From Hofstenia miamia (lineage: Eukaryota > Xenacoelomorpha > Acoela): DNA of 64,000 nucleotides. Shown here piece after piece: positions 11,305 to 21,180 of the stretch (positions are counted from its first letter, which is position 1; every line of letters begins with the position of its first letter). The notes under the pieces were generated by a model. That model had not been told where the DNA came from and searched no databases. It saw only the letters and a list, made by a program, of their open reading frames with translations. The stretch covers positions 1,355,771 to 1,419,770 of the forward strand of contig SCFE01000015.1 in the NCBI GenBank assembly GCA_004352715.1. The letters are read 5' to 3'. The translations under genes were made by a program, and so were the position numbers.

Positions 11305-12230
11305 ATGATCAAAGGTTGCAAAGTCTACCATAGCAGAGAGTGACCCACATTCCAACAGAAAACATACATTGGTGGTTCACTAATTTTGCCTAACAAATAC
11401 AGAAATTCCATTCCATAAAGAACTTCAGCAGTGACCAATTCACATGGCATCACACCAAAGCCATATCTTTGAAGCCATCCTCACTCACCAATGTACTAAT
11501 TGTGTGTCTCAAGTATTAATTTCTAGCTCAATAAACAATTTATCTCAGAGTTCCCTTATCTCAGCTCATGTAAAAAAACAATAAATAAAGGGCACATAAT
11601 TACTGTGCATTCACTTTTGCCAAAAGCATAGAATATTTGCAATGTGTTAATCTATGTGCATGTATGAACAGATCAAATAAAAGTTGCTATTCCCTACATG
11701 TAATCATAACCTAAAGTGACCACAATTCAGGCTGTCACTGTTAAGGAGCTATTTGTTGCCCCAGACCCAGTGCAGTTTCCTCCTGAATTGTCGGCAGATC
11801 TTAAGCAATAGCTATCATTACCAAATCTTTAATAAAGAATCTAAAGGGTTCAATAGATAATTGATTGAAAAAGATTGAATGCAGTAGAAGGAAGCCAAAT
11901 TTATTGTGAGCTTCACTACTGTAAGCTAAGATATTTATCACAAAAATCTGAAACTTATTACCTAGAACTTGTTTACAGTTTCAAAACACAATTTTCCTTG
12001 CAAAGTTAAAACAAGCAATCATATCACATGTAAATACAAATTGAGGGGACAAATACTACCACTATCAAAAGAACTACACTCAAAATTCCAATAATTGATT
12101 AAAAAAATTGATACAAATAACTAGAAGTGAATCAAAGAATCAAAGTGTCAAAAAAGACATAGCACTATTAACACAATTACAGAGTGGCGACAATAATAAG
12201 TTCGAAATAAGAGGCCCTGAGTGACTCTAC
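11305..12230. other. Stretch with possible retroelement remnant
   Basis: At about 11520-11330 the minus strand reads MPCELVTAEVLYGMEF-like sequence, reminiscent of the P-x-E-L-V region in the tail of gypsy integrase cores; this is weak. The rest holds nothing recognisable. Confidence 0.3.
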
Positions 12231-13200
12231 AGTAGAGCAATGAATTAAGTATAAATAAGAAGAATTTCTAGAAAAAATTCAACTAAAAAATAATGAAATG
12301 ATATTGTATTTTTAAAGACAAGTGAATGGTTTCTTACAAAGTGGATATACTTCTTTGTTCTACTCATGGTTTAATTGTTGTATTATGGATGACATTGTGT
12401 TGTATTAGAAAACCTATTTCTTTCATATCAAGGTTAATAATGGATCAAATTCATGTTTATTCTGGTTGACAATTGTAAATTGATGTGAAATTTTATTCAA
12501 TCTGGCTATGTTTTATGCCTAGCAATAAGATGAGGGCTTACATTTAATGCTTTTTTATTATACAGATATAGTTATTGTTGATTTTACCAAATGTGCATTT
12601 AAATTTTGGGTTTTATTTAGCACTTATATATTGTGTAGCAATATGAACAATTATTAAATTTTTTATTTTCAATCAATAATTGATGATATAGTGTCTTTTG
12701 GTGTTTTTGTTCTTGATATGTTGAGTAACATGGCATTAAATAATATTTGTCTAAATCAATAAAACTTAATTTAACAGATTGAATTCATGTATTATTGTGG
12801 AGCCATAGTCAACAATCAAATTGATGTGTAAGCAAAAATATTTAATATAAGCAAGGCAAATATTTAATCTAATTTATTAGCCTTGTTCTAGGTTATACTT
12901 TGCATTGATTTCAATCTCAAAATGCAAGTAAAGCTGAGGGGTTGGATTAGATCTCAAAGTACACCTACACATTGAATCATTTGTATGCTATTGATTCTTG
13001 AAATTAATGTCTTTGTTTTCATCATTTGTGCTAATTTGAATATTGTTTATATTTTCAAAATTATAGTAAAAGTGATTCTAACTCTCAAACTCTTTGTAAA
13101 AACTTTGTTATTAATACAAAATATTTATTTTGTTGAATTATGCATCCTGTTTTCTAACCATAGACTTTCTTATTTCATGTGAGTGAGCATGAACTTTGTG
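12231..13200 (+). repeat. Right arm of the ~0.95 kb inverted repeat
   Basis: Inverted partner of 1182-2095. The inner end is agtagagcaatgaatta and the outer end is gaactttgtg at 13200. The flanks beyond the outer ends (gtaaaaa on the left, tgaacaacag on the right) show no target-site duplication. Together the arms bracket about 12 kb with the Tc1 remnant, the gypsy-like pol and the C22orf23 fragment. Confidence 0.8.
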
Positions 13201-15305
13201 TGAACAACAGTGAAACACCAGATCAAACATCCAACCACAGATGCTCCATGCTGGGATTCAATTGTTATATTTGTTAGACATGTCAAATGTTGGTGGAAAC
13301 TATGGTTTTAGAAACAGTGACCCAATCACACATGGCTAACATACATGTCAGTGTGTTGAGCCACTTCTCCTCTCCATGGTACAGCATGGAGGGTAGAGGT
13401 AGTGCAAGTGGTAACTAAAACTCACTGAGTTCTTACCCATGAAGCAGCTCAGGTAGCCAATTCACAGGGGTCAGAAAAAGACACTAAACACTCTCCATCA
13501 GTTAATGCGAAATTAGAAACAAGTACAGAAAAGACAGTATTGCAACCAATTGTTTTACCACAATGTAAAAAATGCTGCCACCATTCATGCTCCCCTATCT
13601 TCTGTATCTACTCAGAGATCTGCCTCTGCCTAATGATCATCAGAACACTATGAAAATCACAGATCTTCTGTTTCTACAGTTGGTAACAAAACTCTCCGCC
13701 CATATTTTATTGCCAATCACACTGCTCATTACATAATAGAATCATGTTTATCACCACAAACTATTAGTTACTGTCCATTACACATTAAGCTTCTCAACAA
13801 TGCCTTTCTTAATTGGTAAATAAATTTTTTACACTCACATTATGCACAAAGAAATGAATCATTCCTACTTTTACAGTATGGTACACACATGCTTTTACAC
13901 TGAACTTTGATTGACAGGTTTGCAGACTTGTTACACATAAAGATAACTTCATGCAACAACCAGAACTCAAACTCTTACTGAAAAATAATCTTATCATTAA
14001 TTTTCTAAAAATGGAAGAACTTTCAGATTCTAAATGGCTAGAGAAAATGTCACTTGCTTATCCCCTAGCCAAAGCCAACAAAATATGTCTCATTATAATT
14101 CTATCTCAACCAAGCTGAAGAATTAGCTACTTTATAGCACATCTCTAATGATGTCTCCACCATGGAAGCACACAAAATCAACTTGTCTATTCAAGAAATA
14201 TTATTTATGAATAATAAACAAAGAAAATACTCTGGGCACTTTGACAACAACTCTGATCAGCAGCAATTTAGCATTAGCCCCACATTATATACAAATTGTA
14301 TCAGATACTTCCTGGAAATATATGTGGTGCACTATGTGTGACACAAAGATATCTATTTGATGAAAATTTTCTGTTGTCATCACTCCACTTACAAAGTAGA
14401 ACACCACACTCAACCAATAATTACTACAACAAATCATGAAAATATTTTCTGGTTATAAAAAATGAAATTCTATTCAACTATCACAGTCACTGCTATCCTG
14501 AGTGCACAGATTCTTCATCAATGATGAAAATTTTGTTCACTATATCTTGGACTAAAGCTGATATTGACCTTATGTTGGAACTGGAAATAGTAGAAATATT
14601 GGACTAAAAAATAGACCTGTTTAGGTGGGTATGTGGCAGAATGCCATTATGAATATTTTTTAATTCCAAAAGATCATTGCAAAATTAAGATTTTGTAATT
14701 TCTCCACTTCTTTGATTGATGAATTTTTATTCCAAAAAACTGTGTGATTTTTTAGTTTAAACATTTTTTATTTGTACACAGTATTTCTTTTTGTTAATAG
14801 CTGTTTTGTTCATATAAATATGACAGAATTATTCATTATGCTAATGAAATAGAATTTACTCTTACTACATTATATTTTGACTTATGTTTTATTAAAGTTA
14901 TATATTGCTAGTCTGACTTTACTTTGTTGAAGGGTGCCTCACTCTTGTGCAGTTTTGCTAGTAACAACTTTCAGCACTTAGGTTAGGTATAAAGTTAGGG
15001 ATTTTCTTGTTATTTGATTTATCAATTTGTTAAGTTATGATTATTGCTAACACCTAAATTGTATAAGTTAAGGAATGCACCAAGTTTAGGTTACAATTAG
15101 TACATAGGTTTTAAGCACTGCACTCAATAGCATTTAGGGCTTCCCTGTTTTAATTAGGGCTCTAGTTTATGTGACTCTTTCTATTAGGTTCTCTGTTTCA
15201 GGTTGGTTGAGTGTAGCCTCTCTCCCCCTTGTTGATCTTCTGATTACTATAACTTTTATTAAGAATTAGGTGTAGTTAATTTCTGAGCATCACATCAAAA
15301 AATCC
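13201..15305. other. Unassigned repeat-like stretch
   Basis: CG-poor and broken by stops in all frames. The plus strand at 13680-13810 reads NKTLRPYFIANHTAHYIIE and onward for about 40 residues in one frame, which looks protein-like but matches no family I know. 14930-15300 is richer in G and C and could be an LTR or leader of the element to its right; no partner copy is present to test that. Confidence 0.3.
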
Positions 15306-15309
15306 ATGT

Positions 15310-15690
15310 TCAGCTCAAGTCTCTCATTAGATAGGGAGTTAGGATCTGATGTCACCATAGATTCAACATCTGGGGATTGGTATATATCCACATCTGTATA
15401 CAAATTTAACATTTTAGTATAGTCTATTACCAGTTGCTCCTTGTGTCCATTCACTACAAATGCTTGTGCTCACCATGTTGAAACAGATTCTGTGATAATG
15501 CCTTCCTCAAGCAATTTTTGTATTTCATAATTAGTGAACTGCAGGTTATCTGGCTTTGCTTGCTGTCCTTTTGTGGCTACATGTTTTGATGTAGTTAATT
15601 CATCTGTAAAACAAATGGGTAGATTGATTTAATTTGTTTGAAACCATTTGCCATGAACCACAGTAGCAAAGGTGCTAAATGTAATCTGAG
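15310..15690 (-). pseudogene. Start of a gypsy-type reverse transcriptase (second element)
   Basis: On the minus strand the segment reads NYEIQKLLEEGIITESVST then AQAFVVNGHKEQLVIDYTKM, which aligns with the opening of Ty3/gypsy RT (LL..G.I..S.S.W.AQ.VVV......IDY). The usual Trp before AQ is a stop (TGA) and the RT breaks off before motif A. Upstream it reads NLPICFTDELT and earlier GSSPQITFSTFATVVHG. With the gag and protease at 16.7-17.8 kb it forms a second, different gypsy-like element from the one at 10.7-7.3 kb. Confidence 0.75.
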
Positions 15691-16739
15691 GACTAGATCC
15701 TCAAAGCTTAAGAGTAGCTTTTTGATGTTAAGCTAACACTTCTATACTGATGATGACTTCAGGAATTAGGTTCTGAACAAAATATGAACAGTCATATGCA
15801 GGGTTGTTGATCCTCAATTACATGTTGTGATCAATATGGTGAACAAAGTGAAAAAATTGTCATTTTTGTTTAAAATTTAATTGTTTTAATGCATACCTAT
15901 ACATATTTTAAAAATTTTGAAGTCAAAATATAATCATAATTTTAGAAAATTTGGAATTAGGTAAAAAAATGAAATTTTTTTTAAGGTCAAATTTCTTATA
16001 AAAGAAACAATGTATGAATGATTTTCATAAAAAAACTCTTTAAAACCATGTAATACAAAAGTAACAACATTTTTATTAGCAGGAATCTGAGAAAATTTAT
16101 ACATGTTATAATTAAATTGTAAGCAAGAGTTTAGATGGGGGCAAGCATCTTCTTATAAAACTATAACATCATGCCCAATTCATTTAGCATTTAAAAATAT
16201 AAATTTCTTGGTTACAAAAACATGAGAAAATATCACTGCACAAACATTTGATCACTATTTAAATTTTTTGCCAATGTTTATACATTAATAAGGATTTCAT
16301 TGTTGAAAGAGCAATGCCCCTCAATGGGGAATAATGCAAAAGTTAGTGCAAGCCACAAATTACTAAGATTAGAATTGAACTTTTAAAATGCTTTTAATTT
16401 TGCTTTGCCAAAAATTAAAAACTATAGATTACATGACTTAATGAATAATCAGTTTATTAAATCTTACAGAGTATGGATTGCTGAAAATAGGAAATGTTCT
16501 CCTGCTTCCATGAAAAAGTTCTTCTCAATGTTATAAAGCATACTTAAGACAATAAAATAATGGGCAGTTTTGTATCTTACTAGCTAGTTGATTATATTTA
16601 TTATAGAATACATTAATTTTACAAAAGCTTAAATTATTTAGGTCAATTTTTTAGGTAAAAACTTACATTTTTAAGTAAAAAACTCAAAAATTTCACATAT
16701 TTTAGATAAAAAAATTGCTCTAGTAATAATCTAAGATTT
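15691..16739. other. AT-rich spacer between protease and RT remnants
   Basis: About 1 kb of very AT-rich sequence with no recognisable domain separates the protease and RT parts of the second gypsy remnant. An insertion within the element or heavy decay would explain it. Confidence 0.4.
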
Positions 16740-16866
16740 TGAGACTATCTCTATTAGCCAGGAACATTGAATATATATTGTGTGTAAATTTCAAGTGAAA
16801 TCTTTTGATGGTCTCCATAGAAATATAACAATCAGTAGCACCCAGGTTTATTAGTGCAACCAAACA
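16740..16866 (-). pseudogene. Retropepsin fragment of second gypsy-like element
   Basis: On the minus strand this reads CLVALINLGATDCYISMETI, matching the active-site strand of gypsy proteases (usual ALIDTGATHSFI). The catalytic DTGA is NLGA here, so the active-site Asp is lost. It lies 3' of the gag zinc knuckle, as expected for gag-PR-RT order. Confidence 0.75.
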
Positions 16867-17029
16867 ATGTTTGCTCCTAATTTGAATCTCTTTGTAAACA
16901 GTCTTATTGCCTTAAGTGGAAAGGGCACCCAATGTTGATGCCACAGTTTCATCTTCATCCTGCCACTGAGCAGAAACTGAACTTTGACATACCTCTCCCT
17001 AATGACTAACCTTCCCACCTTTGTGACAA

Positions 17030-17760
17030 TTGTTCCTTTTTTGCAGGACAACAGCTTTTTATATGAGATTTTAGACCACAAAATGTACACAATGAACTCT
17101 GATTAAATGCCTTCTTCAAATTGTTGCAATTGATGACTACTTGTTGAATAGTTTTTTACTATTCACAGCCAACATAAGCATCCCCATGGATTCACTTGGA
17201 ATCAGGTCAAGAGATGACAGTGACATTGTTGGAGCATCTGCCCCTTCAGACTGTTAAGACTTTGAGTAGTCCAGTGAGAGATTTATAGCTTTTGCTAAAG
17301 CAATACAAATATCAACAGTCCTCATATTGTCAAATTTAAGAAGCATCACTCTAACTTTTTCAGATGTCATGCCAGAAACTAGGGCATCCTTTAAGATGTT
17401 GCTCTGTGTTAAGCACTGCAATTTCAGATGCTCAAACAAAATTCACTTGATAAAGTCTGAGAGAGACTTATCATCATTTAGATGACATGTTAATAGTTTA
17501 TGCCTTGCATATACTACCCATGTTGGTTTGTTGAATTGGTGATATAGTACAGCAATGATGTTGTTGAAGGTCATAGGCCTTTAAAAAAATGGACACAAGT
17601 TATGACTGGAATGATATTTGAGAAAGGTTAATTTGTGCAGGTCCTCTGTAACTTCATTGGTTTGTAACCCATCAGTGAACATAGACTTCCACCATTGTCC
17701 TGTCTCTAGAGTCAGGTCAACTAGGAAATTTGGTGGTTTGAATATCATTCCAGGTTGTAA
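17030..17760 (-). pseudogene. Gypsy-like Gag with CCHC zinc knuckle
   Basis: Minus strand. From a Met codon at 17574-17572 the frame reads a retrotransposon Gag capsid pattern: FNKPTWVVYARHKLLTC, KSLSDFIK, a stop, then LKDALVSGMTSEKVRVMLLK and ALAKAINLS at 17439-17254. At 17089-17048 an alternate frame gives CTFCGLKSHIKSCC, a perfect C-x2-C-x4-H-x4-C knuckle. At least one stop and one frameshift break it. Gag binds RNA and builds the particle in retrotransposons; this copy cannot make an intact protein. Confidence 0.8.
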
Positions 17761-17779
17761 AAAGAACTTTCACTAAAAG

Positions 17780-19399
17780 CTTTAACTTGACCTCTAAAAC
17801 AAACACATAGTTAGTGATATTATAGTTCACAAATAGAATTTACATAACAGCCAATACGCCTTTTACTATATTATAGGTGTTGACATTTGATATTCCAGAA
17901 AATTATTGCTTTGATATCTCATTTATGAACTACTACCATATTAATATAGATAATTGTTGCATACAAAGTACAGTTATTAAATTATGTAACATTTAGTTTT
18001 GAAATGTACTAAAAAGACAATAATTTATAAAATGCAAATAAAACCTTAATACATGCAATTTTTTATATTTTCAAAAAAATCAATGCTTGAAAATCCTAGT
18101 GTAGATCATAGATAGGTACTCAACAAAATGTATACATTGAATATAAAATAATTTTTTTGAATAAGTCAACTATACTTGATTTGAATTATGAAGGAAAATA
18201 ATTGAAATCTAAATTTGGTTTTTGCTTCAATTGGCACATACCTCTTATTAGTTTCATCATGAGAATTAAAATGAAAGTTTTTAATTGTTTCATTCTTTAT
18301 TGTTTTCAGGAAATATTCCTAATATAAGAAACTATTATCAACAAACTTATTTTACACTCATTAATTTTTTTTAATTCAGAATACTCAAATTCAGCATTAG
18401 TAACTCAAGAATGACAAAAAACGAAACCTTATTATTAATGAAACTGCATTGTCAATTGTAGAAAAACTTTTATTACATTCCCAGATGTACTTAGAAGGCA
18501 TTGTTTTATTTTGCGCAAAAATAATAATTTGAGCAATGTAGTGGATCTCGTTGAAATGTTTTTTTGCAACAAGATTCCTTAAATAAGTGTATAAAATCAA
18601 AAAATAATATTTCATAATGTTAGCCAGTTATGTCTCATTTGTCTAAATATATCAAAATAATTATTTGACAATTTGGGTATTTAAACTAATATGTCAAAAA
18701 TCTATTGACGTGTAACAATAGTATAATACTAAATAGACTAATCTTATATTTTTGTTGTTGCTGGTACTGGTAGCTATAGCTAATCCATTGTAAATCATGA
18801 TCATTTACGCCGACCCCTTTAAAAATTTGTTGCGTAATAACAAATGCATGAATTGGAAATTTATTTTAGAAGTGACCACAGTGCTTAGCGCTTGCTTGAA
18901 AATAATTAATTTAGAGCTTTTGATTGAACTGAGCACTCATTGATTTAAACATCACTTTAATGCAAAGTTTTATTATGATAAAAAATAATTGGACAATAGA
19001 TCTTTCTCTAGAAATATTACATCCACCTTTTGCATTTGTTGCTCATTCTCTGCAGTTGTGTAACTAAGTTTAATTTAAAGTAGGTGTGTTTTCAGAAACA
19101 ATGGCCATATTTGACATTTTTGATATCGCAAGAGTTGAGTAGTTTGAAAACTACCATTCAGTCCATTTTTCTAATTAAGAAATCCCTCTCTTTTTAACTC
19201 AGTCGTCAACATAACACTTTTATTGGCTTTATCAAAATGCTAAGCGTGAAAATTATCAAAAAGCGAAGCCATATGTGTAATCGCTACTAGTTTAATTTTT
19301 TTCTTCTGACACCTTATGTGCTCGAATTTTTTTGATGGTCTGCTATTCTTGGCATGGACCTATGAGACCGGCAATTCTTTCTCTGTTGTCAAAGTAACG
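17780..19399. other. Gene-free stretch crossing the CG-composition boundary
   Basis: No recognisable gene. CG dinucleotides are nearly absent to about 18420 and common from there on (for example acg at 18421, gcgc near 18490 and several at 18800-18900). Confidence 0.6.
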
Positions 19400-19830
19400 T
19401 CATTTGTGTAAGTCTAAATCTTTTTCTTGAATGCTTATTGGCACTTTACTTGCTATACAAAATTCAAAGGTTTTAACAGTGGTAGGAGTTCTTGAAGTTT
19501 TTATCGTGGTCATGCCATCAGTATATTTGTGTAGTTGGACCGTGTTATCAATAATTTCGAAACCTTCGACTATGTACTGGTATATCAGAGAAAATTGGTT
19601 GTATCCATTTAGACCTCCGACCAAACGTATTGACCTAGTACATTTCTGACTATAGTAAGCTTTCAAGCCGTCATTACTACCAAGCTCAGGTTATGCCCCC
19701 AGCAGTTAGCGTAAATCACGTTTAATCGTTCTTGAATCACCTAAAATTTCTGGGAGCAGATTGCCTGCTCCGTTGTATCCTTGACAATCACATGGGTTTC
19801 GATGAAAACTGATGTAGTGGAAGTCAACTA
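19400..19830 (-). pseudogene. Unrecognised protein-like frame with two in-frame stops
   Basis: On the minus strand one continuous frame runs from about 19830 to a stop at 19400, interrupted by two TAA codons near 19711 and 19696. The upstream part is Cys-containing (HRNPCDCQGYNGAGNLLPE). The downstream 88 residues, with YYSQKCTRSIRLVGGLNGY and TRTPTTVKTFEFC-like sequence, look like a folded extracellular domain. I do not recognise the family. The stops make it a pseudogene or two exons around an intron whose ends I could not define. Codon use and CG content are like the intact genes to its right. Confidence 0.4.
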
Positions 19831-20108
19831 CTTGTATTACCCATTTGGTAATTTGTTTTTTGAACTTTTTTTATTTCTATTTTATCTCAAAATGGCTTGG
19901 TGATGTTTCCTGTGTCTGCAACCCTCCCCCTATAAATTTTCTGTTTGTAGCATCTAATTCTATTGTGTATTACAGTGTTCTCTCAACTTTATCCAGTCGT
20001 CTGCTCTTTACTGACACCGGAAGCTTTGAGAAAGAGTTCTTATTGTCATCAGCTTCAGTAAATAAAGTACTTGTCAAACAGAATCAAAGCGTTAAATAAT
20101 AAAAAAAG

Positions 20109-20261
20109 ATGGCTCATTACCTCAATTTAAAGGTCAAACTGGCGATCTGGGTTGAAATGCTTTTTAAAAATGTTTACCCGGAAATGTTAAATATGTTGTT
20201 TGAGAACACCTCTCCAATATCAAAAGAAGAATTGTCTTCACAATGCAAGGAAGAATCTTAA
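20109..20261 (+). CDS. Small ORF, 50 aa, unknown
   Basis: ATG to TAA with 50 codons: begins MAHYLNLKVKLAIWVEML and ends with a charged tail (SKEELSSQCKEES). One amphipathic, possibly membrane-associating helix at residues 6-30. No homolog recognised and no splice context defined. It lies about 0.9 kb upstream of SSR3 and could be a chance ORF, a uORF-like leader or an exon. Confidence 0.25.
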   Translation: MAHYLNLKVKLAIWVEMLFKNVYPEMLNMLFENTSPISKEELSSQCKEES

Positions 20262-21180
20262 GTGGTGAAACTATGTTAGGTATTACAGGCTTCTGATGTT
20301 TGCGGAGAAAATTTGAAGATAAACTTTAAATTTCTTTCTCGTCTTTTGTGCTTTTTTACAAATGAAATTTTGTTTGGATTTTCTGAAGTTCTGATTTTTA
20401 TAAGGTTTTTTCGTTTGATGGCATTTGTTCTAAAACTAAATGCTTATTTTTTAAAATTTACTAGGAACATATAAATGGCGAGTTTTTTTAATTTTAATGT
20501 ATAAGCAATATAATGCATATAAAACCACTGCTATAATAAGGTAGCAAAAATGAGTGATCATCACTATAATAATATAACTGTAATTTGCAAATTATTTTTA
20601 GTATATACAAAGTTTGAAATCGAATTAATGTGCACTATGCTAGATATTTATTCGAATCTATTGATTTTGACATATTTATTGATTTGAAATTTTGTAAACG
20701 GATATTAACTGCCCACATTAATTACCACGAAATATTAAAAACTATCGGTTTTATTCTAAAATCGTAAAATATCAAAAAAATTCGTTCAGAGGTTTTGATT
20801 TAGCTTTCATATTGTAGCCCTTTCCAAAACTATCCGGCTTAATAAGTTTACTTAACGTATGATTTTAACAAGTGCATGTTTAATTGCTATTTTGCCTTTT
20901 ACACTGTAAATCAGTCGTTTGCAATTTTTTATTTCTGAATCCATGAAGCAAAGAGTGCAAAGTATCCTTTTTCTGTAAACTTGATTAAATCTTAAAAAGG
21001 AAGAAGGCAAACATTTCCAAGTAAGAATATATTAGACATATAACTGTTGCATGAATGTTTGTTAATTTACAAAAGTGTAGATTTATTTTAAATTGCCCTA
21101 TTTGTTCAATATAACTGTATTGATTATATTATTTATTATTAGAGTTATTAGCTATTTATTGTTTTTAGTTTTTTCGAAAT

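Noticed and set aside
1182-13200. Arms as the LTRs of the gypsy-like element
   Set aside because: The arms are inverted relative to each other and lack TG...CA ends.
1-18420. CG-poor block as contaminant from another organism
   Set aside because: It contains a near-identical piece of the C22orf23 gene located downstream, intron included, which ties it to the same genome.
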